NCBI GenBank assembly: GCA_029964075.1
Contig: CM057136.1
Location: forward strand, 13,256,381-13,320,380
Source of the DNA: Patiria pectinifera
Taxonomy: Eukaryota; Echinodermata; Asteroidea; Valvatida; Asterinidae
Reading direction: 5' to 3'
DNA length: 64,000 nt
Numbering within the stretch: position 1 is the first letter of the stretch; every line of letters starts with the position of its first letter. The notes under the pieces are model-generated. The model worked only from the letters and a program-made list of their open reading frames with translations, did no database searches and had not been told where the DNA came from. A program made the position numbers and the translations under genes. Positions 11,601 through 24,256 of the stretch are shown piece after piece.

Positions 11601-13554
11601 TGTAATGTGAATGTATGCCTTCGTGAGGATTGTAAACGTTTAACCAATAAACCGGTGCTGGTTCCGGATTTCATACGAGTCTAAATTTAATGTGAAAGTG
11701 TTTTAAGCCCGGCCAGCCATGTCTGTATCAACCGTTTAAACCGGCCACGTGACGGACTCTCGATGAATAGGAATCGTAAACTGTCTGTATTTACTAGAAT
11801 TGGATTTGTAAACATCCTCCTATATACACCAATGTTACCTATTAAACACCAAAGTTTACTTACTGTTTGCCAAAGCATAAGGCAGCCAAGATATTGTACA
11901 CAATCTGACCGATGGTGTACTTGGGTGCAAACGGTTTGTCCCCAATGTCATCCAGAACTTTAGCAATTTTAGGAGTGACGCTGAAGACAAGCTTCTCCAA
12001 TTGGTCCTTCTGCACAAAATGGCGGATGGCTGTGTGGCCAAGCTTGCGCTGGTAGCGCCACTGTGGGCCGTAGTTTGAAAACACAATATCTTTGAATCCT
12101 TCGGTGAAGATCTCAACTATAGGAGAGAAAAAAATGTGTTGTAGACCGTGTTGTCACGTTTACAACAACTCGACAAAAAAGATAATATTCACAAAACAAT
12201 AACAGCCAAACATTTTATGTACAAATTATACATATCACATTGCAACTCAAGCAAAGCAAATTTCTTTTGCAATACTACAAGGTCCGTCCCTTCAAAGTTG
12301 CATGGCATTTTGTGGGCGTGCACGTACCCGAATATGACATCGGTCGTCCCGCGAACTCGACAGCCTTCTTCACTAGTGCTTCTCGGACGATCTCAATACT
12401 GTTCAGTACGATCATGTTCAAGCTGCCAACCCTCAGTGAGAAGACATCTCCGTACTGCTTATGCAGATCGCCCATGGCCTCCAAAGTCGTTTTGGACAGA
12501 AATGCTGATACGAAAGCATGCAAAATCGAAAGGTTAATTATTGAAAAAAATGGATAATAAATTCAGATGGCAACTGTGTAGTTACTGGCCCCATTCCTAT
12601 AATATAAGAGAACGAAAAGGTACGTGTTCTTTCAGCAAAATGAAAACAATTCACATACATCCCAGTATGAGAATTGTTTTCGTGTTACTGAAAGAACACT
12701 TACTTTTTTGTGATCCGTGGACAGAACTTTAAAACGGTGTTTGTGTTCAAATAAACTTGAAAAATATACACATTCACTCATGAGTGATCTGAATGATTCT
12801 TGTTTACTAAAAGAAAGCCGGAGTGGGCTTTCATATCCTAGATTGCTGCAGGCAAAACTTCATTCAAAAAATGGTCCTGCCATATTTTGGATGCGGGTTT
12901 TTTTTTACTCACCCTATATAGTCTAATCAATCCCATTCACGAGGGGCGAATGGGGCTTTTGAGCCCCGGCGTGAATGGGTGCAATGAATGTCACGTGATG
13001 TGAGTTCCACCATTATGACAATGATCTGTTATATCATGGAGGGAAAATTCATCCATTATTATATAATACGTATCTAGCGCAACATCGCAGACATAACGTT
13101 GATTTATGTACATATAAATAATCATAGTCCCAGAAATATAGCTCAGACGCAAAAATGTGCAATTACGAATTGCATATTTTGTCGTCATTAATGTCTTAAT
13201 GTCTAATTATAGCTACTATTCCTCGATGATGCCGTGATCATCATACAGTGTGTGAATTTAGGCCGGACTTGAAAGTTTTAATAATATAGGCCCATACCAT
13301 TTAATTTCTAGCTCACAGTAATTTCAGTGTTCCACAGCAACGACCCCTATATGTTTGTAATAACCATAGCCCAATTGGTATAGTGCTTATTGTGCTGACT
13401 TACTTGTAACATTCCCGAGCAGAGGCAGAGCAAACGGTCCCGGAGGGAAGTTAGCCGGTCGCTTCGAGCTCTTGTACAAAGCAAAGGCAGCCAGAGTAGT
13501 CAATGCAACCAACACGGTGGTCGCATCGACGTAAAGATCACCTAACACCGCCAT
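8648..13554 (-). CDS. Cytochrome P450, CYP2 clan (CYP17/CYP2-like), tandem copy B
   Basis: Eight exons on the minus strand: 13554-13404, 12504-12328, 12116-11864, 11500-11292, 10859-10734, 10386-10147, 9331-9233, 8910-8648. They give 505 aa ending TAA, the same length as copy A. The 253-nt third exon equals copy A exons 3 and 4 joined exactly at the splice junction. The motifs are all present: FPPGP hinge, AGTETT, E363/R366, PERF (Arg retained) and haem loop [11 protein letters not shown] with C446. I counted about 67 amino-acid differences from copy A, 21 of them in the 69-residue F-G region exon (11292-11500). An upstream in-frame ATG (near 13581) exists, but 13554 is the start shared with copy A. 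It is presumably an ER-anchored mono-oxygenase; the substrate is unknown. Confidence 0.93.
9465..9845 (-). repeat. Inverted copy of the 8037-8510 repeat
   Basis: This lies in intron 7 of P450-B and is largely the reverse complement of 8037-8510. It includes the palindrome around GGGATATCACGTACGGTGAT. The pair could form a large hairpin across the 3' end of P450-B. Confidence 0.65.
11607..11790 (-). repeat. Partial copy of the CACGTGACGG-type repeat
   Basis: The sequence from GTGAGGATTGTAAACG to GGCCACGTGACGG matches the inner part of the two longer elements at 54290-54880 and 57427-58060. It lies in intron 3 of P450-B, beside the intron-less fused exon. Confidence 0.55.
12618..12706. repeat. 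Hairpin in P450-B intron 1
   Basis: GTGTTCTTTCAG...ATGAAAACAATTC is followed after a short loop by its near complement GAATTGTTTTCGTGTTACTGAAAGAACAC. It is a short imperfect palindrome and probably a small MITE remnant. Confidence 0.45.
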
Positions 13555-15137
13555 TTTCTTTTCAGAAAGATATGCTGTCACTCACTCAGTGTCAGTCGAG
13601 CCGAAAATTTGTGTTGTAAATTCTGTGTACGCCAAATAAAGAATGATCACGTACAGCACGTGAAAGAGCCTAGGCTCTCATGCAGTCGATGGAAGATAAG
13701 TTTGCGGCCAGTGGCAGTGACTCATCGTCATTCAAAGCCACGTCATTCGCATACACGTATCAATATAGTACGTATGATTGTAGGTTGGGCATTCCATAGT
13801 CATTGTGAAATCTGTTTACTTTTGAATTCACCCCTTTTCGGGTAAGGTGCCCTTGCTATCGCATAGATCATGGAGGAATAAAAACGCATCTACGGTGCAT
13901 GTATGTTCAGGAATTAGGCCTGCATGGGCATGAGTTCATAGCTGACATTTTGATCAGATAAGGCCCGGAACCTCAACTAAAGCGCAGAAACACGAAACAA
14001 TGGATAAACTATCATAACATGCCTAACTAGCACTGAGATTGCATCATCCATCTCCGGGACAACTTGGAACCTAATACACAATTTTTTTTTTTTTTAAAGC
14101 AACAAACAAGTGGTACGATATGTGATTAACTTAATTTTCAACTTGAGAAAACACCCCTTTTTGAATTTAACAAACCAAACATGCAATGAAAATCGAGATG
14201 AAAGCAACGATCGAGTGTATAGAAACTCTAGGCCATGTAAATCAGTACGGAAGCAGCAATTCCATGAAACAAAAACTACATATTGACAAACAACAATGTG
14301 AAAGTGCATCAATTAAAAAAAGATCACAAAAATAAAAAGTAGGCCTAGTACGAAGAATTGCCGAGCTGGATCAGCAAAAGTCTCGGGGAAAAAAGCCCCA
14401 AGAGTTTTCTGTGAAAAACTGCCTGATTTCTATAACATTATTTCTAGCTCTGTCATAATGTTTCCCTATTTTTGTTCAGCGAAGCACAAGAGCTAACTTC
14501 TGAAAATAAGTAAAAGATGAACGAGAAACTTCTTATATGACTCTACCATAGTACGCCATTACATACACGATCTATTGCAATTGACACTCTCAGCTATATT
14601 CCAACATATTTTATTAAAACAAACGACTTTATATCTTTTATTTTTTTTACCTTCTTACAAGATTTTCTTAAAGGAGCAAATTTTACTAATACGAGAAGGA
14701 TAACGGACGGTCACATCTGGAATTTGGATCTAATTGGCAAACTTCTGGGGCTAAAAACTCAGTTTACGGAGATTTAAACATTTCTTCTTTGTACTAGGAT
14801 GTTTCTGTGTGAAAAATACCTGAAATCAGACATTAGAAATTAATTATTGGTATAACATCAATACTTCCATTATATCTACGGACTTTGACAATATCACTAA
14901 ATAAACAATAACTGAATCAAAGGTTGACAACGCTATCCTTTGCAAGTAGCCTAGGCCTATACATTTTTGTTTCTACAGAAACAGCGTGTATTAATTTATA
15001 TGCCACCTACCCAAGTGAGTCGAAGAGACTAAAATCGTCTTCCCTTTGAGTTCTTCTCCCTGCATTGTTTTTCTTCTTTTAGATTAAAGCACCGAGCACG
15101 ATGTTCCCTTATATAAAAAGTCATAAACTTCCGGGGA

Positions 15138-15334
15138 TCAGGCGCGGACGGATATCCAGAGGGGGCCGGGGCACCGGGGGTTTGACACTTAACAATATTA
15201 TAACAATTACATGTATGGTACTAATAATGACCTATTTATCCGCCTGTCCGCAACAATCGGACTTATTTTTTGTTTCTTAGGAGCCTGAACGCCCCCCCCC
15301 CCCTCGCCAAAAAATCCTGGATCCGCCCCCTGGG
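15138..15334. mobile_element. Small MITE with GGATCC-type ends
   Basis: The left end reads GGCGCGGACGGATATCCAG. The right end reads AATCCTGGATCCGCCCC, its imperfect complement. Sequences of the GGCGGATCCAGGATTTT type are common non-autonomous elements in marine invertebrates; a similar single end is at 49981-50000. There is no coding capacity. Confidence 0.5.
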
Positions 15335-15369
15335 GATAAGCTTTTATTTTTTTTCAGAACGCAGGAAAA

Positions 15370-15408
15370 CCCATAGACATAAAGAACCTAGTTCTTTATG
15401 TCTATGGG
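15370..15408. repeat. Perfect 18-bp-arm palindrome
   Basis: CCCATAGACATAAAGAAC, loop CTA, then the exact complement. It has no repeat boundaries around it. It could be a cruciform or a remnant of an insertion. Confidence 0.7.
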
Positions 15409-16655
15409 AAAACCTAACTGATTAGCGCCCTCTTGTGACTGGTGGCTTTTTTTTAATACAGCTCTTTGCAGGGTACGTGTGTGTTTATAGCTCCATGCTC
15501 TAACTTACGTAAAAGTATTGATTGAAAAAGTAATATAGGCCTAAATTATATAAGACGAGTTCGAAATGACCATGACCAATTTGAACACTGCACTTTCTTG
15601 TGTTGCATTATTTGTAAAAATTAAGTGGGTAGGCTAGGGGTGGGACACGTTGTAAATGAGCACCCGCCATGCACTGATGCAGCATGCAGCGATACCGTAC
15701 GAAAGTTTATCCATCCCGTGTAGGCCTTATAAATGATAAATACACCAATTTGGCCCCGGGTTCTGTATAGCTCGAGTTACTCCAGCTGACATGCTCATAT
15801 TCATTCACATGTAGCTTTAGTTTTTGTGTTAACTTAAATATCCATGTTTGCAGAATTCTGCCAAAAATCTGCCAAATTTTGTTTTTATATTCTGTCAAAT
15901 TTTCTGTCCAACTCATTATTTTAACCAAAAAAATCTGTGGAGGTTTAATAAAAAAATAATAGCAGAAATCGGCTTTAACAGTCACCCTGCTCTGATAGCT
16001 CCACGCCCAAAACCTATTCATTAAACAAGTTGGTCATGTCAGTGTGTGAGCCTTGACAACTATTATCATATCATTCATCATTCAGAGTGTACTTATACAG
16101 GTGTCACGTACATCATGATCACAGTTTGCACCAGTGTGTTGCAAATGAAGGGGCGGAGTCCAGGAGCCATTGAAGTAGAGAGTCCAACAGTCCACATTCC
16201 ACTGTCAAAACAATGCATAGTGCATGTGGATGTGCATGATTATTTGGACAACTCATGACCCCACTTGAAATATGCCCAGTCATTATCAGTTGCACTTTAG
16301 GCCTACATGAAGTAAGCTTTTCAAAGTGTTCAACTTCATGTAAATTCTAACATAGTTTTTGGATTACAGTCGAACCCTGATAAAAAGAGCACTGCCACTG
16401 AGAATTACAACATCCTGCTTATATTAGTTATAACAAGCAACATTTTAGGTCCCAAGTCTTTGTTTTCTATTACTGTTATTCCCAAGGTACCTGTTTAAAA
16501 CAAGTCCCACGGACTGGTTATAAAGGCACTCGACTGTACTTGCTTGTTAAACACGATCCTATACAGATACCTTTTGCAGACTTAAACTTCTTTGCACATC
16601 GGGGTCTTTTTTTTATCCAAATTTGTTGAATTGCAGAAAGTTGCCATAGTCCAAG

Positions 16656-19600
16656 ATGAGCCTACTCTTTCCCGTGTTTGTCACTGCGGCTGCGGTGTTC
16701 GCTGCCTGCTACGTGCTGCTGTATTTCATCTATAAACCCTGGAAGCGATTTCAGTACTTCAGCAAGGAGATCCCGGGGCCAGCTGCGTTGCCGCTAATTG
16801 GCAACGCACATCAGTTGGATGCCAATCCCCAAAGTAAGTTTGGTGTGCTCCAACTTCACCAACAAGCTTGACAAGCTGCTTTGCTGCCTGTCGTTGGCTC
16901 TGCGGGAACGGAAAGCTGGCTTCGCGGCATGAAAAATGCCTGCGGCACGAGCATGCAATCACCCCTGGTTATGTTACATACGTAGTGTGGAAATTCTTTT
17001 GTTTTCATGTAGTTAAGAAAAACCTGTGAAAAAACTCTTTCAAACTAAATTTTTTTTCTATGATTCCCTTTAGTGTTGCTCTTCATTTTGCAATGGATAA
17101 ACCTAACCCCAAAATGCCTCTAAACCTATTTTCCATAGAGGGGGAAACATTGTGTGGACGTGGGCAAGTCCACACAACGTCGCTGCTGCCCGGTTTATGT
17201 GGACCTCTTTTGTTAGGAAGTCGGCCACACAGTGAATGTAATGCTTGTACAACTCAAGGACACACACGCAAATGTTTGGGGGGTTTTTTGGGGGGGGATG
17301 TTGGAAATTTTGGATTCTCTAAACATCATCTTTGCTGACTAACTAGCATTTTCCTTTTTTTTTTCTAATTGCAGAGTTCTACCAGCAGATCCTGCAATTT
17401 TGCCGAGATTTTCCCAAATTCTTCAGGATTATGCTGGGGCTCATCCCCATGGTCGTGATCACCAATGCCAAGGATGCAGAGGTGAATTTACAAACAGTTC
17501 TTTTCCGAATCGAGGGTAGAGATTTTCAGCCGTCAGATTGTCAACATTGTCTTAAATACTGCCCTGACACCTTTTGAACAAAGTAGCTATAGTTACGGAA
17601 GCCGTGACATTGTTTTCCAACTGCTATAAAGTTACAGAATTGCTACATAACATCTCAAATCCACATGAGGTTTTACATTTGTAAAAGTTGAACAAAGAAA
17701 TTGACTGGAGCAGGGTTTGAACCTGCGACCTCCGGTTTGCCGTTCCGTTTTACATTGCTTACCAACCGTAAGCATAATGCATGATGATCGACTTCTGTAA
17801 AAAAAAAAAAAAATAGCAACAGTGTTTCTTCATAAGATAAAGTTTACAATTGCACCATGTATTATAAATCTCTTTTGTTCTGAAATCACCTTTATTTACT
17901 TTGTCGACAAAATTTTGTGTCTGACAATATTGCCCATGCTGCATCTTAAGATGTCTTTATAATGTCCTGTATGTCCTTTTCATTCATGTTTATTTTAGGT
18001 CCTGTTTAGCAGCACCAAACACATCACCAAGGGTTTCGTGTACGATTTCCTTCAGCCGTGGCTGGGCACTGGGCTGCTTACAAGGTAGCTACTGCTGGGC
18101 GAATAGCTCGATTACCCGAGTACTTTTATGCTACTCGTTGTTGTACTCATGGTTTTTCATCTACTCAAGTACTCATCGTGGTGCAAGTAGAAACAGCTAC
18201 TCCCGAGTAGCATTTTAGGGTTTAGGGTTCACGGCTTAATACGTCCCCTGCAAACAGGGAATCACTCCCTCCACCTCTCTCTCCCTAGGATTCCATTCAT
18301 CCCCCCCCCCAAAAAAAAATTCAAGTGAATGACCCAAAACGTTGCACAGTAAGGATAACTCATTGCTGAAAAATGTGGTGACACTTGCACGCTATTTTTG
18401 CTGCAGTTACTGCGAGTACTCGACTACTCGCGAGTGATATCTTTGCGAGTACTCGAGTAGAAAAATCCACTACTCGCCCAGGCCTAAAGGTATAGTATGT
18501 TATAGTAAGGATGGAAATCGGTGTGTTGAACGCTTCAATGCTGCTCCTAAAAAGATGAACTTTGACCTTGACTTTTTTTTTCCTCCGCAGCAAGGGCAGT
18601 AAGTGGTTCCGCCGTCGCAAGATGCTGACGCCGACCTTCCACTTCAGCATCCTGAACGGTTTCCTGGTGACATTCAATGAGAAGACGGACATCTTGGGAG
18701 CGAGGTTGAAGGCGTTGGCAGACGGCCAAGTGTTCGATATTTTCCCTATCATAACGCAGTGCTCACTGGATATTATATGTGGTAAGATATTACACAAATA
18801 TTGAAGGTTTGCGAGTGCAATAGTAAGAATAAGTGCATGACATGGCGGATGGAATGTTCCATTCCACGAGGCACAGTCGACCGGAATGGAATATTCCATC
18901 TGTCACTGAATGGAATGATTCTTACCATTGCACTTTATACAATGCCTGAATAAATCCTCGTCATCTGATTGGTTACTAGTGTAACCATGCAATGGAATTT
19001 CTGTTTACCATGCAATAGAACTCTTTTTGCGGTGTGTCTGGGCATGGGTTGGGACGAATAATTGAATGACATGTGATCAGCGACCAACCAGTCATCTGAT
19101 GGGGATTTATTCAGGCGTTTTAACATAGATTCAATCAATTATCAAACGTCAGAATGCTTTTCAAATATGAATTTCGGAAATTTGAATGCTATTAAAAAGA
19201 GAAAAACAACTTCATAAGTCTAGACGTGTCTTGCTCTTTCATTTTCAGAGACTGCAATGGGAAAGAATATCCATGCACAGGAAGACGTCCAGAATGAATA
19301 TATGCAGGCAGTTATCAAGTAAGTTACATAGGCAAATAAGCTGCCTTTTAATACATTTATCGACAAGCCCCAAGCTATAATATACCAACATATTAAAGGG
19401 AATATACAACATTTGCAAACATCGAAAAATAAAACTACCAAGTTTTTACAAAATACCTTACTATGATGTTGGTAAGTGACAGTCTAAAGCATCCTGTAAA
19501 ATTATGGCACCTGGTGTGAAGTTATTTTCAAGAAAATTGTATTTTTGTATACATTTCCAACGGTGGTCGGCCGACCACCGTTGGAAAAACCTAACTATTT

Positions 19601-22600
19601 TTCACCTACTGCTCCAACTTTTATTTTTTTTCAGTCCAACTTTTGTTTGCTATTGGTTACATGTTCATGAACGGGTGCAGGCAGGCTAGACTGGTTCCCT
19701 CAGCTTACAATTTTCTGGCATCTATAAATTGATCCATTTTATCTTTAGTGGAGTCAGGGAACCAGACTACTTGAACATTTTTGTTTTTCTTGGGTTTTTC
19801 CAGCATTTTCGAACACAAAATTTCAAACATGTCAGTGTAACAGTATTTGATCTATTATACTAACCCTCAAATAGTTCCTTTCTGAAAATTACAGCAAAAG
19901 CCAATGATGTACATTCCCTTTAACATCTTTCTAGGATGAGCGAGCTAGCCCTGGACAGGATGAAATACCCCTGGTTATGGCCCAACATGCTGTATGGCAT
20001 CTTGCCGAATGGCAGACGACAAGCGGAATGCTTGAAGGTCCTACACGACACAACAAACCAGGTAGTTACGGCTTAGATTGGGGTTGGCAAAATTTGGGGG
20101 CAATTGTGGAGCACTGTGGTCTAACGGTTACAGTGCTCGACCCACGTGCCTTGGTATGTGGGTATGAATCTTGGCAAGGAACATGGTGCTTGTCTTCTCA
20201 GGCAAGACACTTTACTACAATTGCCTCTCTCCACCCAGGAGCATGAACGGGTACCTGTGATGGTAGAGACCAGATCGTGCTGATCCAGAGCTGCTGCAGA
20301 AAAATGGTCTCATAGCCTAATGAACAGGGGTAATAACTGAAAAGCATTTTGCACCATATACAGCGCCATATACAGTCGAGTCTCGCTAATACAAACTCGT
20401 TCGGACCTAGCCAAATTGTTTGTTATATCAGAATTTTGTATTAAGAGGAACATCAGTCCCATTCATTGTGCACATAAATGCACAGTCGGGACCAAGGCTT
20501 TGTGTTTGTTATAACCAGAATTTTGTATTAACAGAGTTTGTACTAACGAGAGTCGACTGTAAACACCATTATTATCATCATTGTCTTGCATTTTAGGTAA
20601 TTCAGGAGCGAAGCCAGGACTTTGTCAACCTCCATCCCAGAGGTCTGGATGACCAGTCGGCCGATCAGCCCAAGAAACGTCTGGCGTTTCTGGATCTGCT
20701 GCTCCACATGAAACAAGAGGACGAGACGGTCACATTTGACGACATCAGGGAGGAGGTGGACACGTTCATGTTTGAGGTAAAGATACCACAAAAACCTACG
20801 CAATTCGCAAGTCAGGATTCTGAGTACTACTCTTTAGGATGTACAGTTGTCAAATACCTCACCGACTTCTCCAAACTTTTACAGGTTTTAAATCAAAACT
20901 GTAAAATTACAGTGAAAGAAAATGTGGTTAACATAAAGTTCAATACTTGTATTACTTGCCACAACAATGTGTATGTTTTAGTGTTAAGTTTATAAATTTT
21001 TTTACTATTAATCACAGAGCTCGTATCGGTAGAGCAATTGACAAATGACAATTTTAAGTTTGAAAAGGGAAATTTGCATCTTCTCTAAAATTTCATCTGT
21101 AGAATTTCTCTTCTCCAAGCATCTTATTAGAACTATACAGGAGGAAATTGACAATTGATTACAAGGCACTACAAAGACTGAAAAAATTTCATGGAACTAA
21201 CTCCCCCTTTTTTTGATATTAATTTCAATTGAGGGTTGTAAAGATGAGATGTTATTAATCGATTATCCATTTGTTTCCAGGGTCATGACACGACGGCAGC
21301 CGGCGCATCTTGGTGTCTGTACCTCCTGGGTCGACATCCCGAGATACAACGCAGGGTTCACGAGGAACTGGATGAAGTATTTGGTAGGTTTTAATAGCAA
21401 AAATGACGAATGTACAATGTTCCTGTAAGAAGAGCATTATGTTCAATACGAAATACATTTTTAAAAACTTTAGAGGGCGTTGCCTCTCCTCATCCCACAG
21501 ACCTGTGTGTTTATCCCAGCCGTAGTCTGACCCCTGACCTGTGACCTTAACCATTGACCTGGACTTGTCTTGCTCCTAGGTGACAACCAGGAGCCAGCTA
21601 CATCGGACCAGCTTCAGCGACTCCACTACCTGACCTGCGTCGTCAAGGAGACGCTCCGCATCTTCCCCTCGGTGCCGTTTATTGCGCGCATCCTCGAGGA
21701 AGACTGCGTGTTAGGTGAGACGCGGCTTAAATATGATCTGAAGAACTTCTGTTACACATTCATGTTATTCAGTGTTGTAGTCGAGTACTTTTTTCCCCCG
21801 AGTACTGCCGAGTACGAGTACAAGTACAGGTCTCCGAGTACGAGTACTTCCGAGAACGAGTATTTGTATTCCGAGCACGAGTACTTCTATTTCCGAATAC
21901 GGCCATACGGCAAATGTTTCATTGTGCGTAATTGGCCCAGGCCCAGTCAGACCGATATACAGACCCACTCACAGCTAGCTGTAAAATAAGGCCGATAAAA
22001 TAAGGCCGCAGGGCAGTTTGGGGTTAAAATAGTTGAGCTAGACGTAGCAAGTCAACATAGCAGTGTTTACTTTGTGGCACACTTTGTAAATTCCATGTTC
22101 AAGAGTTAATAACCAACTTTTATTTTCCCCTCATTTTTTTTGACACAGGTGGCCACAAGATTCCCAGCGGCACAAACGTCTGTGTCCTGATAACGGGTCT
22201 GCATCGCGATCCGGACGTCTTCCTGAATCCTGAAGAGTTTGATCCGGATAGATTCCTGCAACAGAACTGTCTCAAACGTCACCCGTACGCCTACGTGCCT
22301 TTCTCCGCTGGTGCTAGAAACTGCATTGGTAAGTGCAAATTTTATGTACATGTTCATCTTTTCAAAACCGTGGACGAAAAATACCAGAGAACAAAAGAGA
22401 ACAAAATTTTGTTTTAAATTTGAACATGTTTCGTAACATTTTGATAAGAACACTTTTTACCTGTTAAATTGTTTTTCCTTTTGTGAGAATATACCAGATA
22501 TATAATCCAGTCAGTCACAATAATCTTAAATCAATTACCATTTCGTAAAAACTAGCCCAATGGATTCTCACATCCAAACATTGATCGGTATGGGTTTTTC

Positions 22601-22779
22601 TTTCTTGTGTGTTCGCAGGTCAGCGCTTTGCCATGATGGAAGAGAAGGTCATCGTGTCTTCAGTCCTGCGACGTTTCAACATCGAATCCGTCCAATCGAG
22701 AGACGAGGTATTCCCGATTGCAGAGTTGATTCTGCGCCCTAGCGCAGGCATCAAGGTCAAACTTACCCCTAGGGTTTAA
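16656..22779 (+). CDS. Cytochrome P450 family 4 (CYP4V-like)
   Basis: Eleven exons: 16656-16833, 17375-17481, 17999-18084, 18591-18781, 19249-19318, 19935-20061, 20597-20776, 21281-21383, 21580-21714, 22149-22328, 22619-22779. All phases join to 505 aa ending TAA. It has an N-terminal membrane anchor followed by [13 protein letters not shown], the CYP4 signature [13 protein letters not shown] (I-helix, Glu at 313), K-helix KETLR (E371/R374), DPDRF and haem loop [11 protein letters not shown] with C451. CYP4 enzymes are ER mono-oxygenases that typically omega-hydroxylate fatty acids and related lipids; CYP4V2 is the closest kind I recognise. Intron 3 starts with a hAT-like insertion, intron 5 holds a 523-bp MITE and intron 6 a SINE. 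The gene is complete and looks functional. Confidence 0.95.
17687..17748 (-). repeat. tRNA-derived SINE fragment, family 1
   Basis: Carries the shared tail GAACAAAGAAATTGACTGG and GGTTTGAACCTGCGACC. It is truncated on the tRNA 5' side and lies in CYP4 intron 2. Confidence 0.6.
18088..18486. mobile_element. hAT-like insertion at the CYP4 exon 3 donor
   Basis: The ends share CTGGGCGA-TAG in inverted orientation (18095-18107 on the left, about 18470-18483 on the right), and the interior is rich in ACTCGAGTACTC-type sequence. AAGGTA flanks both sides (18082-18087 and 18487-18492). The left copy is the exon 3 end plus the GTA of the splice donor. Assignment to hAT rests on end style only. Confidence 0.5.
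18949..19120. mobile_element. MITE with CCTGAATAAATCC ends
   Basis: The left end GCCTGAATAAATCCTCGTCA and right end GATGGGGATTTATTCAGGC are inverted copies. A related end occurs at about 11150-11180. It lies in CYP4 intron 4 and has no coding capacity. Confidence 0.55.
19397..19919 (+). mobile_element. TTAA-flanked MITE, copy I (523 bp)
   Basis: TTAA, then AGGGAATATACAACATTTG, runs to GATGTACATTCCCT, then TTAA (19393-19396 and 19920-19923). The centre is a perfect 34-nt palindrome (19554-19587). Other copies are at 40222, 43273, 51775 and 62237. TTAA duplication is typical of piggyBac-type transposition, but the element has no transposase. It fills most of CYP4 intron 5. Confidence 0.75.
20108..20375 (+). 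repeat. SINE family 2 (tRNA-like head, conserved core)
   Basis: The head reads GTGGTCTAACGGTTACAGTG (A-box-like). It is followed by the core GGCAAGACACTTTACTACAA and CTCTCTCCACCCAGGAG, then GGGTACCTGTGATGG. The same core is at 44190-44465 and, inverted, at 36220-36364. It lies in CYP4 intron 6. Confidence 0.7.
21772..21900. repeat. GAGTAC-rich low-complexity tract
   Basis: Many copies of CGAGTACGAGTAC with spacers, starting AGTGTTGTAGTCGAGTAC. It lies in CYP4 intron 9. The start resembles the end of a hAT-type MITE, but I could not find a matching second end. Confidence 0.4.
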
Positions 22780-22823
22780 GTTTGTTTAGCCACAAAAGAA
22801 CTTCATTGTCCGTTAATCAGTTC

Positions 22824-23073
22824 TTAACCAGTTCGCGCCGGAGGCCGTGTATACATCCAAAGGTTTTGCAGTATTCGGAACGGATGATAGATAAACACGC
22901 AACGAGCGAGGTCGGAAATATCCGTCAGCGGCCCGCTTGCAGCGAGCGAGGCCGAAAAAAATGAGTGTGCTGCCTGAGGTTGATGGCTTCAACCCGACTG
23001 GTTTGAGGTCAATGAAAGTAATCCTGCGCCTCGATCCGTTCTTGTCAAAATAATCCCGGCGTGAACTGGTTAA
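22824..23073. mobile_element. MITE with TTAACCAGTTC ends
   Basis: The left end TTAACCAGTTCGCGCCGG and right end CCGGCGTGAACTGGTTAA are inverted with one difference. It lies just past the CYP4 stop codon, so it may be part of the 3' UTR. Confidence 0.7.
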
Positions 23074-24256
23074 AAAAAATAGAGTATAAGTGATGGTGCT
23101 TTCATTTTTGATTGACAAGCAGGGTTGTTAAAATCATGGCGATTTATCAGTTCCTGCCAACAAATTATTGCATACAATTAAAGCTTTTAGTGATATCTTT
23201 ATCAGTAAAACTGATCACTCTAGATTTTTACTGTTAGTGTAATTTACACAGTTGAACTTTTTAGTTGTAAAGGTTAAAAAACATTATGGAATATAAGTGG
23301 TGTGGCTACAGAAAAATGGCAGGGTGGAAAATGTGTAACTTTTTTATCTATTCTATGTACATGTAATTGCAATAGGACACAAATTTATAAGCAAAACCAA
23401 AGAAATGTACCTTTTTAAAATTATTGGAAATCCGAGTTTGTTTTTTTAAATTATTGATGTATACATGTATTTAATGTATGATAATTGTATAATGATGGGT
23501 ATTTTAGCATCAATTTTTTTGCGTCATTTTAGACTAAAATTCAGGTACACAAATATTATACTTGATATTAGTTTATTAACCATTTTTGACAAGTGTGTGC
23601 TAATTCAGTAGGAACAATACTTACTGTTATTTTTTTAAATTTTTTTTATTCACTTTGAAGCCATATCAGAGTTTATTAAAATTGGTTTACTGGTGAACTG
23701 TTAATGACAAATTATAAATTTGAATGTAATTTATTCAAAACGGTTAGCTGTTGGAATTAACTGCGTTGTTTAATTAAAGATAAACATGTATATCCTTTGA
23801 AAAAAATATTGGTGGTGTGTGCATGATTACCCAATTACCAATTAATATCCAATATCACCCACTCATTTGTACACAGTTTTGGGAATGTGGTCATCTTCGG
23901 TTTAGAACTGACTTGTTAAGCCTTAAAAAAAACACCAAACAAACAAAAATAGACCTCGGGGCATAAAACTATCAGTTAAAAACATGTTCACCGTCATGCT
24001 CCACAAATAACCGAACTGGTTCAAAGTCTGAAGCATTTTACACAAAGATACAGGTAAAACGGCTTTAAAAAGAAACTTAAAATGTTCAAGGAACTTGTAG
24101 ACAATTCACCTTCTTTGGTTTATACTGTATGCAAATGCACAGCAAAATTTGACGTCAAGAAACGAGACACGTGGTTGGCAAACGTTTTGCCAGATTTGAC
24201 ATTCGTTAGACTTCTGTGCACGTCGCAGTCACGTTGCAGTGACGTCCCACATTTCA

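Larger units (their letters stand above)
13555..16655. other. Spacer between P450-B and the CYP4 gene
   Basis: These are the divergent upstream regions of two P450 genes. About 13555-14085 aligns with the flank of copy A. The centre is AT-rich and lacks any exon I can support. It holds a small inverted-repeat element at 15138-15334 and a perfect 39-nt palindrome at 15370-15408. Just upstream of the CYP4 ATG, a pyrimidine-rich stretch ending in GCAG (16632-16635) could be the acceptor of a 5' UTR exon. Confidence 0.5.

Noticed and set aside
525-13554. P450 copies A or B as pseudogenes
   Set aside because: All exons keep frame, splice sites and the haem Cys, and both products are exactly 505 aa.
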